DNA of 64,000 bases from Alphaproteobacteria bacterium (GCA_030429495.1 JAUIFH010000005.1:1-64000), one strand, 5' to 3'. Shown: positions 20,587-30,811, numbered from the stretch's first letter. Translations and numbers: made by a program. The notes: a model not told the origin generated them from the sequence alone.

Positions 20587-20989
20587 CCCCCCCTGCCCCC
20601 TCGGCCCCGCTTTCGAGCAGCTTGCGCACCTCGTCGCGCAGTTCCTTGAGTTCGAAGGGCTTGGCGATGAACCCGTCCGCGCCAAGCGCCAATCCCTTGC
20701 GCCGTTCCATCGCGGAACCGCGTGCGGTCATCATCAGGATCTTCACATCCTTCAGCGCCGGATCCATCCGCACGTTCTGGCAGATCTCGTAGCCCGACAC
20801 TTCCGGCAGCATCACATCAAGCAGCACGAGATCCGGCGACGTATCGCGGATCTTCGGCAGCGCGTCGGCCCCGTTCGCGATGCGCTCGTGCTCGTAGCCC
20901 TCCCGCGTGAGCACATAGTCAAGCGCAAGGGCAATGTTGTCCTCATCCTCCACGATGAGGACACGGTGCCTCAGCTTTCCTCCCTCCAT
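20579..20989 (-). CDS. Stand-alone response-regulator receiver (CheY-like)
   Basis: VLIVEDEDNIALAL, DLVLLDVMLPEVSGYE, MMTARGSA, GADGFIAKPF; no output domain; overlaps the downstream exonuclease gene by 8 nt. Confidence 0.9.
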   Translation of the reverse strand: MEGGKLRHRVLIVEDEDNIALALDYVLTREGYEHERIANGADALPKIRDTSPDLVLLDVMLPEVSGYEICQNVRMDPALKDVKILMMTARGSAMERRKGLALGADGFIAKPFELKELRDEVRKLLESGAEGAGGDA

Positions 20990-20990
20990 C

Positions 20991-21518
20991 TTACCCTCCG
21001 TTACATGCCGCGCGTACCAATACGTCCTCATCATTCGGCGCCCGCCATTCGGCGCCCGTTAATGTGCCATCCGCTGCGAGGGTCGCGCCGCCGATCAGGT
21101 CGGCGCGCAGCCCGCGCGCGCAATCGAACGCGACCGGAACCGGCAGGGATTTGCCCCAGCGTTCCACCACATAGGCATTGGTCGCGAAGATGGCCGGCGG
21201 GACGCCTTCCGCCGCCGGGCGTTCCACCGCGATGAAGCGGGTCACCAGCGGCACCGCGTAGGTCCAGGGCCGGTAGGCCATCCGCTCACCGGGCGCCGAG
21301 GCGACCACGGCCCCCTCGGGCAGACGCGCGCGCGCGTTCGGATACCAGGCATATTCGTTCCAGATCGTGAAGCCGATCATCGCGCCGCCGATCGCGGCGG
21401 GCATCGCCCATTTCGGCAGCCGCCGGCCCGCCAGCTTTCCACCAAGGTGGTTGACGATCAGGACGACGCAGGCCGCCCCGCCGGCCACCGCCAGCGTCGA
21501 GATGAAGTCGGTCAGCAT
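20991..21518 (-). CDS. Hypothetical membrane protein
   Basis: MLTDFISTLAVAGGAACVVLIVNHLGG... with two hydrophobic segments; packed between DUF294 and receiver genes. Confidence 0.65.
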   Translation of the reverse strand: MLTDFISTLAVAGGAACVVLIVNHLGGKLAGRRLPKWAMPAAIGGAMIGFTIWNEYAWYPNARARLPEGAVVASAPGERMAYRPWTYAVPLVTRFIAVERPAAEGVPPAIFATNAYVVERWGKSLPVPVAFDCARGLRADLIGGATLAADGTLTGAEWRAPNDEDVLVRAACNGG

Positions 21519-21528
21519 CGCCGGGTCC

Positions 21529-23355
21529 TCATGACAGCGCCCCTTTGCCGTGGCCGATCGCGGATTGCATCGTACGCACCACGACGAAGGCGTCGCGCAG
21601 GTGACTCCGCTCGAAATCCGAAAGGCTTGCGGGGGCGAGGTAGTTGTCGGGTTTCTCGCCATTCTTGACGCGCGCCGACTGATGTTCCAGCCGCGCTTCG
21701 GCGATAACGTCATAAGCTTCGATCAGGTCACGCCCGCCGCTCGCCGAGATCACGCCGCTTTCGACGGCGGCAACCAGCCGCGCACGGGTGTTGACCGGTG
21801 TCAGGCGCCCCTGCAGCGCATAGACACGCGCCAGGTCGGTGACCGGTACGACGCCGGAATGCTTCATGTCGATCTGGTTGCGATGCTCGCCCGAACGGAT
21901 GGTCGCGAAGCCCCGGATGAGACCAAGCGGCGGCGTGTGCTTCAGAGAGTTCGACACCATATGCGCGACGAAGATGGAGTTCCGCGACGCGGCCTCCAAG
22001 GTCTCGGCCTGAAGGTCGCCGAACAGGTGCGCGGAACCGCCGATGGGGCGCAGGTCGAACATCACCGAGGCCAGCATCTGCGCCTCGGGGTCGGGCTTGT
22101 TGATCCAGCCGCGGAAATAGTCGCGCCAGACCCTGACCGGCTGGCACCAGCGCGGGTTCGTGGCCATCATGTCGCCGGGGCAATAAACGTAGCCCGCAGT
22201 GTTAAGACCATCCGCCACGAATTGCGCGAAAGCCTTGAAATACACCAGATCCTCGGCGGTCGCGGCATCGTCCAGCATCAGGCAGTTGTCCTGATCGGAA
22301 ACGCCGGTCTGCTCCTGCCTTCCCTGCGACCCGCAGGCCAGCCAGAGGTAGGGCACCGGAGCGGCGCCAAGCTCTGCCTCGGCAAGCGTCAGCAGCCGGC
22401 GTGTCACCGCATCCGCGATATCGGTAATCAGGCGCGTTGTAACCTCATGCGCGTTGTGACCGCCGACGAGTTGACGCAGGAGTTGCGGGATACGCGCGGT
22501 CGTCTCCGCCATCTCGGCGGCATCCGCCGCCTGGGCGATATCCCGGATCAGGACCGCCGAGTTGACGGCCTGGAACCGCGTAAGATCGGTCTGCGTCACG
22601 ATGCCGACGAACCGGCCGCCTTCGACGATCGGCACATGGCCGAACTTGCGTTCAAGCATCAGGTGCAGAAGGTCGGTGCCAAGCGCGTCGGGTGCAAGCG
22701 CGACCGGATCCGGGGTCATCACGTTCTTCACGGCCCCGGCCGGGTCACGGCCCTCTGCAAGTACCCGGTTCGACAGGTCGCGGGTCGTGACGATGCCGCG
22801 CAGCACCCCGTCCCCGTCAGTGACCCCGAGGCTTGAGACATGCGCATCGCGCATGATCCGTGCCACCTCGGCGACGGGCGTGTCGGGATGCGTTGTGACC
22901 GGGTTCCGTGTCATCAGATCGGCGACCCGCCGCGTGGCAAGATCACCGCTTCGCGCCTCACCGCCCCTGCCGCGGCTGAAGAACCGGGAAAAGCCGGGCG
23001 CATCGGCGATAAGCCTCCGGAACTCCGCCGCCGGCAGTACCAGAAGCATCGCAGCGCCGGTCGTCCGCGCGGTCGTCGCCGCGCGGCCGTCCCGCATCAA
23101 CCCCCGCTCGCCGAAGGAATTGCGCGGACCGAGAAGCGAGACCAGCGCGCCGTTCGCATCAAGGATCTCGACACCGCCCGCTTCGATCAGGAACAACCCG
23201 TCGAGCGGGTCGCCGCGCTCATAGACGAGGCCGGCGTCCGTGATGCTTCTGCGGCTGAAGGAACCGGCGACACGCGCCAGCTCGTCCCGCGGCAGACTGT
23301 CATAGGGATGGACGGTCTCCAGGAAGGCCTGAATGGTTCCCGTATCCGTGTTCAC
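21529..23355 (-). CDS. CNB - CBS pair - DUF294 putative nucleotidyltransferase
   Basis: cNMP-binding-like N-terminus (FLIEAGGVEIL...NSFGERGLM), two CBS motifs (VADLMTRNPVTTHPDTPVAEVARIM, VKNVMTPDPVALAPD), NTase-like GSQGRQEQTGVSDQDN. Confidence 0.88.
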   Translation of the reverse strand: MNTDTGTIQAFLETVHPYDSLPRDELARVAGSFSRRSITDAGLVYERGDPLDGLFLIEAGGVEILDANGALVSLLGPRNSFGERGLMRDGRAATTARTTGAAMLLVLPAAEFRRLIADAPGFSRFFSRGRGGEARSGDLATRRVADLMTRNPVTTHPDTPVAEVARIMRDAHVSSLGVTDGDGVLRGIVTTRDLSNRVLAEGRDPAGAVKNVMTPDPVALAPDALGTDLLHLMLERKFGHVPIVEGGRFVGIVTQTDLTRFQAVNSAVLIRDIAQAADAAEMAETTARIPQLLRQLVGGHNAHEVTTRLITDIADAVTRRLLTLAEAELGAAPVPYLWLACGSQGRQEQTGVSDQDNCLMLDDAATAEDLVYFKAFAQFVADGLNTAGYVYCPGDMMATNPRWCQPVRVWRDYFRGWINKPDPEAQMLASVMFDLRPIGGSAHLFGDLQAETLEAASRNSIFVAHMVSNSLKHTPPLGLIRGFATIRSGEHRNQIDMKHSGVVPVTDLARVYALQGRLTPVNTRARLVAAVESGVISASGGRDLIEAYDVIAEARLEHQSARVKNGEKPDNYLAPASLSDFERSHLRDAFVVVRTMQSAIGHGKGALS

Positions 23356-23421
23356 CCGCCCCTCCGCTACTGGAATGGGCGCGCCCCCTTTTTCCGGGGA
23401 CGCGCCGTTCTCATGCCGTGA

Positions 23422-25164
23422 TCAGTGGCCGGTGGCCACGCCCGCGCCTTTCGGGATGCGGATCGATTCCACCAGTTCCTGGATTTCTTCCGGGGTGTCT
23501 TCGGTCGCGTTCGACACAACGTAGGCCACCACGAAGTTGATCAGCGCACCAACCGAGCCGAACGAGGTCGACTTGATCGAGAGGAGCAGCGGATCGCTGT
23601 CGGTGAAGCTGTTGGTCTCGGGGATGAAGAACCAGCCCTTGTGCAGGAAGATGTAGATCAGCGTCACGATCAGACCGGCGAGCATACCCGCAACCGCACC
23701 CTTGTTGTTGATGCGCTTTGAGAAGATACCCATCATCAGGGCCGGGAAGATCGAGGCCGCCGCCAGACCGAAGGCCAAGGCCACCGTCTGCGCCGCGAAG
23801 CCCGGCGGGTTCAGACCCAGATAGGTTGCGACGGCGATCGCCACACCCATCGAGATCCGCGCTGCCAGAAGCTCGCTCTTTTCCGAGATGCCCGGGTTGA
23901 TCTGGCCCTTGATCAGGTCGTGCGAAACCGCCGACGAGATCGCAAGCAAGAGGCCCGCTGCGGTCGAGAGCGCGGCGGCGAGACCACCGGCCGCGACCAG
24001 GGCGATGACCCAGCCCGGCAGGTTGGCGATTTCCGGGTTGGCCAGAACCATGATGTCGTTGTTCACGGTCAGTTCGTTGGCTTCCTTGTCGCCGACATAC
24101 TGGATCAGGCCGTCACCGTTCTTGTCTTCGAACTTCAGAAGACCGGTGGTCTGCCAGTTGCGAACCCAATCGAGCTCTTCATGGGTTTCGATATCGGTCA
24201 GCGAAACCGCCTCCCCACCCACACCATTCGGGTAGAAGGTGTTGATGAGGTTCAGACGCGCCATCGCGGCCACCGCAGGAGCGGTCAGGTAGAGCAGCGC
24301 GATGAAGACCAGCGCCCAGCCGGCGGAGGACCGCGCATCGGCGACCTTCGGCACGGTGAAGAAGCGCACGATCACGTGCGGAAGACCGGCGGTACCGATC
24401 ATCAGCGAGACGGTGAACAGGAACATGTTCAGCGTCGTGTCGGACTGCGTCAGATAGGACTTGAAGCCGAGATCCGTGACCAGCCCTTCCAGCGTGGAGA
24501 GCAGCGGCTCACCCGTCGACTTGGCATCCGAGAAGAGGCCGAGCGCCGGGATCGGGTTGCCCGTTAGTTGCAGTGAGATGAAGATCGCCGGGATCGTGTA
24601 GGCGATGATCAGGACGACATACTGGGCAACCTGCGTGTAGGTGATACCCTTCATGCCGCCGAGAACCGCGTAGGCGAACACGATCGCAGCACCGATGAAG
24701 AGGCCGGTCGAGCTCGACACTTCGAGGAAGCGCGAGAAGGCGACGCCGACACCGGTCATCTGGCCGATAACGTAGGTCACGGAGGCAGTGATCAGGCAGA
24801 TCACGGCCACGAGACGTGCCGTCGGGCTGTAGAACCGGTCACCGATGAATTCCGGCACCGTGAACTTGCCGAACTTGCGCAGATAGGGCGCAAGCAGCAT
24901 CGCCAGAAGCACGTAGCCACCGGTCCAGCCCATCAGGTAGGCCGAAGAGTCATAGCCGCCGAAGGCGATAAGGCCGGCCATCGAGATGAACGAGGCCGCC
25001 GACATCCAGTCCGCGCCCGTCGCCATACCGTTCATGACCGGGTGAACGCCGCGACCCGCGGCATAGAATTCGCTCGTGGAACCCGCACGGGCCCAGATAG
25101 CGATACCGATGTAGAGCGCGAAGGTCGCACCAACAACGATAAGGTTGAGAGTAAACTGATCCAT
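23422..25164 (-). CDS. Sodium:solute symporter (SLC5, ActP/VC_2705-like acetate permease family)
   Basis: About 13 TM segments, GGMKGITYTQVAQYVVLI, adjacent DUF4212 partner. Confidence 0.88.
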   Translation of the reverse strand: MDQFTLNLIVVGATFALYIGIAIWARAGSTSEFYAAGRGVHPVMNGMATGADWMSAASFISMAGLIAFGGYDSSAYLMGWTGGYVLLAMLLAPYLRKFGKFTVPEFIGDRFYSPTARLVAVICLITASVTYVIGQMTGVGVAFSRFLEVSSSTGLFIGAAIVFAYAVLGGMKGITYTQVAQYVVLIIAYTIPAIFISLQLTGNPIPALGLFSDAKSTGEPLLSTLEGLVTDLGFKSYLTQSDTTLNMFLFTVSLMIGTAGLPHVIVRFFTVPKVADARSSAGWALVFIALLYLTAPAVAAMARLNLINTFYPNGVGGEAVSLTDIETHEELDWVRNWQTTGLLKFEDKNGDGLIQYVGDKEANELTVNNDIMVLANPEIANLPGWVIALVAAGGLAAALSTAAGLLLAISSAVSHDLIKGQINPGISEKSELLAARISMGVAIAVATYLGLNPPGFAAQTVALAFGLAAASIFPALMMGIFSKRINNKGAVAGMLAGLIVTLIYIFLHKGWFFIPETNSFTDSDPLLLSIKSTSFGSVGALINFVVAYVVSNATEDTPEEIQELVESIRIPKGAGVATGH

Positions 25165-25179
25165 TGTCCTCGCTCTCCC

Positions 25180-25437
25180 TTATTCTTCCACGCCGTGTTC
25201 ACGGTCGAGCTTGTTCATGCGCGCGGCATAAACAAAGATCAGAACCAGAAACACGAGGATGGAGCCCTGCTGGGCGAACCAGAAGCCGAGATCCGTCCCC
25301 CCGATCTTGATCCCTGCCAGCATCGGCCTGAGTAGGATGCCGAAGCCGAAGGACACGATGAACCAGACCACCAAGCTGATCTTGATGAGCCGGATATTCG
25401 CTGCCCAATAGGCGTTGGACGATGATTTGTCCGCCAT
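25180..25437 (-). CDS. DUF4212 small symporter-associated membrane protein
   Basis: YWAANIRLIKISLVVWFIVSFGFGILL...GFWFAQQGSILVFLVLIFVYAARMNKLDREHGV. Confidence 0.9.
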   Translation of the reverse strand: MADKSSSNAYWAANIRLIKISLVVWFIVSFGFGILLRPMLAGIKIGGTDLGFWFAQQGSILVFLVLIFVYAARMNKLDREHGVEE

Positions 25438-25500
25438 GAATGTAACTCCCTTGTTCCCTCGTTTCCCTACGGCGCCCCGGTGGCGGGACGCCGTCTCCCC

Positions 25501-26181
25501 TTACGCCGATGCTCCCGAGACGATGGTCCCGAGCGCCGAGGCGATGTCGTCGATGGACCCCATCGCGTCGACCGTCTCGAGCACGCCCATCTTCCGGTAA
25601 TGCGCGATCAGCGGTGCCGTCTGGGCGTGGTAGGCCTTCAGCCTCTCGCGCGCCGTCTCGGCGTTGTCGTCGGCCCGGCGCTTGAACTCCGTGCCGCCGC
25701 ATTTGTCGCAGACGCCCTCGCGGGCGGTCTGCTTGTGTGTGTCGTGATAGCCCTCGCCGCAGGTGGCGCAGGTGAAGCGGCCCGCGACGCGGTCGATCAT
25801 CGCCTCGTCGTCAACCTCCAGGCTGATCGCGGCCGAAACCTTCTGGCCGCCCGCCGTCAGTAGCGCGTCGAGCGCCTCCGCCTGACCGGCGGTGCGCGGG
25901 AAACCGTCGAGGATGACGCCAGCCTTCACATCCGGCCGCTCCATCCGGTCCTTGAGGATGGCGAGCACGATTTCGTCCGAGACGAGACCGCCGGCCTCCA
26001 TCACCGACTTCGCAGCGAGTCCGGCAGGCGTCCCTTCGGCCACCGCCGCGCGCAGCAGATCGCCGGTCGACAGCTGGATCAGGCCGAAGCGCTCCTCCAG
26101 CATACGCGCCTGCGTTCCCTTACCGGCGCCGGGAGGGCCGAGAAGGATGAGAACGGCCGGTGTCGTGGTCGTCTCTGCCAT
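25501..26181 (-). CDS. adk: Adenylate kinase with Cys4 (zinc) LID domain
   Basis: LLGPPGAGKGTQA, LDGFPRTAGQAEAL, LID cysteines FTCATCGEGYHD...GVCDKCGG. Confidence 0.93.
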   Translation of the reverse strand: MAETTTTPAVLILLGPPGAGKGTQARMLEERFGLIQLSTGDLLRAAVAEGTPAGLAAKSVMEAGGLVSDEIVLAILKDRMERPDVKAGVILDGFPRTAGQAEALDALLTAGGQKVSAAISLEVDDEAMIDRVAGRFTCATCGEGYHDTHKQTAREGVCDKCGGTEFKRRADDNAETARERLKAYHAQTAPLIAHYRKMGVLETVDAMGSIDDIASALGTIVSGASA

Positions 26182-26185
26182 GCCC

Positions 26186-28135
26186 TCAGCCCCTGTTCAT
26201 GCGGTTGCCGATGAGATCGTCGACGACGGACGGATCGGCGAGCGTCGAAGTATCGCCCAGCGCGCCGTAATCGTTCTCGGCGATCTTGCGCAGGATGCGG
26301 CGCATGATCTTGCCAGACCGGGTCTTGGGCAGGCCCGGCGCCCACTGGATCAGGTCCGGCGAGGCGATGGGGCCGATCTCGGTCCGCACCCACTTCACCA
26401 GTTCCTTGCGCAGGTCCTCGGTCGGCTCGACACCGTTCATCAGCGTGACATAGGCGTAGATGCCCTGGCCCTTGACCTCGTGCGGATATCCCACGACCGC
26501 GGCCTCGGCGACCTGGGCATGAGCGACCAGCGCGCTTTCGACCTCGGCCGTGCCCATCCGGTGGCCCGAGACGTTGATGACGTCATCGACGCGGCCGGTG
26601 ATCCAGTAATAGCCGTCCTCATCCCGCCGGCAGCCGTCGCCGGTGAAATAGTAGCCCTTGTACTGCTGGAAGTACGTTTCCATGAAACGCTGGTGATCGC
26701 CCCAGACGGTCCGCATCTGGCCCGGCCAGCTGTCGCCGATACACAGGACGCCCTCAACGCCGTTACCGTCGAGAAGCTTGCCGGTTTCCGGCACCAGAAC
26801 GGCCGGCACGACCCCGAAGAAGGGCAGCGTCGCCGAACCCGGCTTGGTCTCGATCGCGCCCGGCAGCGAGGTGATCATGTGACCGCCGGTCTCGGTCTGC
26901 CAGAACGTATCGACGATCGGGCAGCGGCCCTTGCCGACGTATTTGTCATACCAGACCCAGGCTTCCGGGTTGATCGGCTCACCCACGGACCCGAGGACGC
27001 GGAGCGAGGAGAGGTCGTGCTTCTCCACCCATTCCGGTCCCTGCCCCATGAGCGCGCGAATGGCGGTCGGGGCGGTGTAGAACTGGTTAACCTTGTGCTT
27101 TTCACACACCGCCCAGAACCGTCCCGCATCGGGATAGGTCGGCACACCCTCGAACATGAGGGTGGTCGCCCCGTTCGCGAGCGGTCCGTAGACGATATAG
27201 GAATGGCCGGTGACCCAGCCGACATCGGCGGTGCACCAGAAGATGTCGCCGTCCTTGTAGTCGAACGTGTATTGATGCGTCATCGCCGCATAGACAAGGT
27301 AGCCGCCGGTCGAATGCACGACCCCTTTGGGCTTCCCGGTCGATCCCGACGTGTAGAGAATGAAGAGCGGATCCTCCGCCCCCATCGGCTCTGCCGGGCA
27401 GTCCGGGCTAGCCGCGGCCATCTCGGCCAGCACGTCGACATCGCGGCCCGAAACCCAGGTCGTCTGATCGCCTGTGTGCTTCACGACGAGGCACTTCACA
27501 CTGTCACTGCAATGCAGCAGCGCGGCGTCGGTGTTCGATTTCAGCGCGGTGCGGCGGCCGCCGCGCGGGGCGGTATCGGCGGTGATGACGGCCTTCGCCT
27601 CGCTGTCGTTGATCCGGTTGGCCAGCGCATCCGGCGAGAAACCGGCGAAGACGATGGAGTGGATGGCGCCGATCCGGGCGCAAGCCAGCATCGCATAGGC
27701 GGCCTCGGGGATCATCGGCAGGTAGATGACAACCCGGTCGCCCCGCTCGATGCCCTGTCCCTTCAGGACGTTGGCCATGCGGCCGACCTTGTCGGCAAGT
27801 TCAGCATAGGTGATGTTGCGAACCGGGGTCGCCGGATCATCCGGTTCCCAGATGATGGCAACCTGATCGGCGCGGTCGGCAAGATGGCGGTCGATGCAGT
27901 TCGCCGCGACGTTCAGCTCACCATCCTCGAACCATTTGATCGAAACCTCGCCGAAAGCGAAGTTCGTGTTCTTGACCTTCGTGTAGGGCTTCATCCAGTC
28001 GAGGCGCTTGCCTTCCTTGCCCCAGAACGCATCTGGATCGGAGACGGAAGCGGCGTACATCTCGGCATAGGTCTTGGGAGTTGCATGGGCCTGGTCAAAT
28101 CCCGCTGGAATCGCCCGCTTCGCCGTTGCATCCAT
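26186..28135 (-). CDS. acs: Acetate--CoA ligase (AMP-forming)
   Basis: [54 protein letters not shown]; start [14 protein letters not shown] at 28135. Confidence 0.96.
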   Translation of the reverse strand: MDATAKRAIPAGFDQAHATPKTYAEMYAASVSDPDAFWGKEGKRLDWMKPYTKVKNTNFAFGEVSIKWFEDGELNVAANCIDRHLADRADQVAIIWEPDDPATPVRNITYAELADKVGRMANVLKGQGIERGDRVVIYLPMIPEAAYAMLACARIGAIHSIVFAGFSPDALANRINDSEAKAVITADTAPRGGRRTALKSNTDAALLHCSDSVKCLVVKHTGDQTTWVSGRDVDVLAEMAAASPDCPAEPMGAEDPLFILYTSGSTGKPKGVVHSTGGYLVYAAMTHQYTFDYKDGDIFWCTADVGWVTGHSYIVYGPLANGATTLMFEGVPTYPDAGRFWAVCEKHKVNQFYTAPTAIRALMGQGPEWVEKHDLSSLRVLGSVGEPINPEAWVWYDKYVGKGRCPIVDTFWQTETGGHMITSLPGAIETKPGSATLPFFGVVPAVLVPETGKLLDGNGVEGVLCIGDSWPGQMRTVWGDHQRFMETYFQQYKGYYFTGDGCRRDEDGYYWITGRVDDVINVSGHRMGTAEVESALVAHAQVAEAAVVGYPHEVKGQGIYAYVTLMNGVEPTEDLRKELVKWVRTEIGPIASPDLIQWAPGLPKTRSGKIMRRILRKIAENDYGALGDTSTLADPSVVDDLIGNRMNRG

Positions 28136-28228
28136 GGTTTGTCCTCCATCTACCAATATGCCGGTCCCCGGCGAAATGCCGTGGCAGGCCAGTGATCCGC
28201 CCCTCCGAACCGCCCGACCTTGCGCCGC

Positions 28229-28258
28229 ATTGTAAACCACTCAGCAATATCTGTGTAA
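28229..28258 (-). promoter_or_regulatory. Putative sigma70-type promoter for acs
   Basis: Minus strand TTACAC-N18-TACAAT (-35 at 28253-28258, -10 at 28229-28234) in an AT-rich stretch upstream of acs. Confidence 0.35.
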
Positions 28259-28544
28259 CTCTTTTTATATGTTGATTTTTTTTGTTAAGTTTTTGACAGA
28301 TATGCCGAAAAGTTTGTAAATTACGGCGAATTCGCCACGATTTTGCCATGAAAAAACAACCCATTGGCTGTTCACGGAATGGTGAAAATCACTGCCGTCC
28401 ACGGCGCAACCGCCAGTACCGGCCTCAGGTCAGAAACGGCGCCCGGAATCGCCACCGGAAGTGTTAACGCTCACAACCCGATTGGCGATTCGGGGCAAAA
28501 TCCGCGAGTCGAATCGGGCCGCTTCCCATGTCTCGCACAATGGC

Positions 28545-30236
28545 TCAGGACAGGTCGCGCCGCGCCTCGGCGACGGCGTCGTCGATACTGGTCGCGTAGC
28601 TTGCCTTCGGCTCGCGCAGGCCAAGCGCCAGAAGCGTGCGGCGCATCTCGGGGCTGGTGCCCGTCAGATAGAGCCGCCCCCCCTTCCGCGTCATCTTGCG
28701 CGCCAGAAGCTCGACCGAATGCGCGGCCGAACTGTCGAGGAACGGCACCTCGGAAAAATCCACGACGAAGGCACGCGGCCGGTCCGCGATCCGGTCGAGG
28801 ACAGAACCGACGGTCGACGCGGCGCCAAAGAAGAACGCCCCCTTGATCCGATAGACGAGAATGTCGCTATCGGTCGCGGCACCCGGATCATAGGGACTGA
28901 CCTCATCGGCGCGGTCGGCCTCGGCAAGCGGCGCGCGCTCCTCGACCCGCGCCGCCTCGGACATACGGCGGATGAAGAGGACGGCGCCGAGGACGAAGCC
29001 GACAAGGATGCCTTCCGTGAGGTCGCGGAAGATGACCAGGAAGAACGTCACCGTCAGGACAAGGGCGTCCCCCGACGAGGTCCGCAGGAGGTTCCACGCC
29101 TCCTCCTTCTCGATCATGTTCCAGGCGACGACGGCAAGCACCCCGGCCAGCGCCGAGAGCGGGATGGCGGAAGCGAGCGGGGCGAAGGCCATCATGAAGA
29201 CAAGAACATAGGCCGAATGCAGAATGCCGGCGACCGGTCCGTGCGCGCCGGCCCGCACGTTGGTGGCCGTCCGGGCGATGGTGCCGGTGACGGTGATGCC
29301 GCCAAAAAGCGACGAGGCCATGTTCGCCAGCCCCTGCGCCACCAGTTCAGCGTTCGACCGGTGATGCCGGCCCGTCATCCCGTCCGCGACAACAGCGGAC
29401 AGCAGCGACTCGATGGCGCCGAGAAGGGTGAAGCTGACCGCATAGGGGAACGCCGCCACCAGCGTTGAGAAATCGAGATCGGGCAGGCTTGGTGCGGGCA
29501 GGACCCGCGGCAACTGGCCGAAACGCGAGCCGATCGTCTCGACCGGCAGATCAAGCGCGGCCGTCAACGCCGCCGCGCCCGAAACGGCGATCAGCATGCC
29601 GGGCCAGCCCGGCCGCACCCGCTTCAGACCCTGGATGACCACGACCGTACCGGCCGCAAGCGCGACCGCGGCAGGAGTGGCCGTGCCCCGAGCAGCCCAC
29701 AAAGCCTCAAGCTTCGCGATGATAGGCCCCGGCTCGGGCACGGCGAGCGTCAGGCCGAAGAGGTCCTTGATCTGGCTTGCGAAGATGATGACGGCGATGG
29801 CGGCGGTGAACCCGACGGTGACCGGATAGGGAATGAACTTCACATAGGTGCCGAAACGCAGAAAGCCGGCCGCCATCAGGAACAGGCCCGAAAGAAGCGT
29901 GGCCGTCAGCAACCCGGCGACACCGATATCGGCGACACAGGCGGCGACCAGAATGATGAACGCGCCCGCCGGCCCGCCGATCTGGAACCGCGACCCGCCG
30001 AAGGCGGAAACCACCGCGCCACCGACGATCGCGGTGATAAGTCCGCGCTCCGGCCCGACGCCGGACGCGATCGCAATCGCCATCGACAAGGGCAGCGCGA
30101 CGATGGCGACTGTCAGCCCGGCGATTGCATCCGCGCGCAACTCCGCCCGGCCATAGCCTTCGCGCAGCACGGTGACGAGTTTCGGCAGGAATTGTTCGGC
30201 GAAACTTGGGCTTGCGCCCGCCATCCGACGTTCCAT
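28545..30236 (-). CDS. SulP family inorganic anion transporter with C-terminal STAS domain
   Basis: Polytopic membrane protein; VDFSEVPFLDSSAAHSVELLARKM STAS signature; likely start MERRMAGASPS at 30236. Confidence 0.92.
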   Translation of the reverse strand: MERRMAGASPSFAEQFLPKLVTVLREGYGRAELRADAIAGLTVAIVALPLSMAIAIASGVGPERGLITAIVGGAVVSAFGGSRFQIGGPAGAFIILVAACVADIGVAGLLTATLLSGLFLMAAGFLRFGTYVKFIPYPVTVGFTAAIAVIIFASQIKDLFGLTLAVPEPGPIIAKLEALWAARGTATPAAVALAAGTVVVIQGLKRVRPGWPGMLIAVSGAAALTAALDLPVETIGSRFGQLPRVLPAPSLPDLDFSTLVAAFPYAVSFTLLGAIESLLSAVVADGMTGRHHRSNAELVAQGLANMASSLFGGITVTGTIARTATNVRAGAHGPVAGILHSAYVLVFMMAFAPLASAIPLSALAGVLAVVAWNMIEKEEAWNLLRTSSGDALVLTVTFFLVIFRDLTEGILVGFVLGAVLFIRRMSEAARVEERAPLAEADRADEVSPYDPGAATDSDILVYRIKGAFFFGAASTVGSVLDRIADRPRAFVVDFSEVPFLDSSAAHSVELLARKMTRKGGRLYLTGTSPEMRRTLLALGLREPKASYATSIDDAVAEARRDLS

Positions 30237-30319
30237 GATATGTCCAGATTGTCCTTTGGCGCGACATTGGGAGCGGCCGCGCGAAGTGTCAAGAAACCTC
30301 CGGCCCGAAAGGGAATGCC

Positions 30320-30811
30320 ATGGCGAACCGCATTGATCCGACCCGCCCCGTCGATGAAGAGGCCCGCGCCATCGCGCGCGACCTGATGCGGACGGCACGC
30401 TTCGCCGCGCTGGGCGTGCTGGACCCCGAAAGCGGCGCCCCCTTCGTCAGCCGCATCGCGCTGGCTGCGACCCCGAGCGGCGTAATGACCCTTGTCTCCG
30501 ACCTTTCAATCCACACTCGCGCATTGCGCGCCGATCCGCGCGCATCCCTGCTGGTCGGCGAGCCAGGCGCAAAAGGTGATCCGCTCACCCATCCGCGTCT
30601 GACCCTCCGGTGCGACGCGCGGTTTCTCGACCCCGATCCGGCCTACCGGGCCGACCTGCGGGCCGCGTGGCTTGCCCTTCATCCGAAGGCGCAACTTTAT
30701 GTCGATTTCGCGGATTTTCGTTTTGTCGCCTTCGACCTTCAGGACGGTCACCTGAATGCCGGGTTCGGTAAGGCCTATGCACTCGACCGGAATGACCTTA
30801 CAGTGAAATAA
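30320..30811 (+). CDS. Pyridoxamine 5'-phosphate oxidase-like FMN-binding / HugZ-type heme-utilisation protein
   Basis: ARFAALGVLDPESGAPFVSRIALAATPSGVMTLVSDLSIHTRALRADPRASLLVGEPG. Confidence 0.82.
   Translation: MANRIDPTRPVDEEARAIARDLMRTARFAALGVLDPESGAPFVSRIALAATPSGVMTLVSDLSIHTRALRADPRASLLVGEPGAKGDPLTHPRLTLRCDARFLDPDPAYRADLRAAWLALHPKAQLYVDFADFRFVAFDLQDGHLNAGFGKAYALDRNDLTVK

Noticed and set aside
25892-28195. 767-aa plus-strand ORF opposite acs/adk
   Set aside because: Antisense to well-supported acs and adk; low-complexity Arg/Asp/His-rich composition typical of a shadow ORF.
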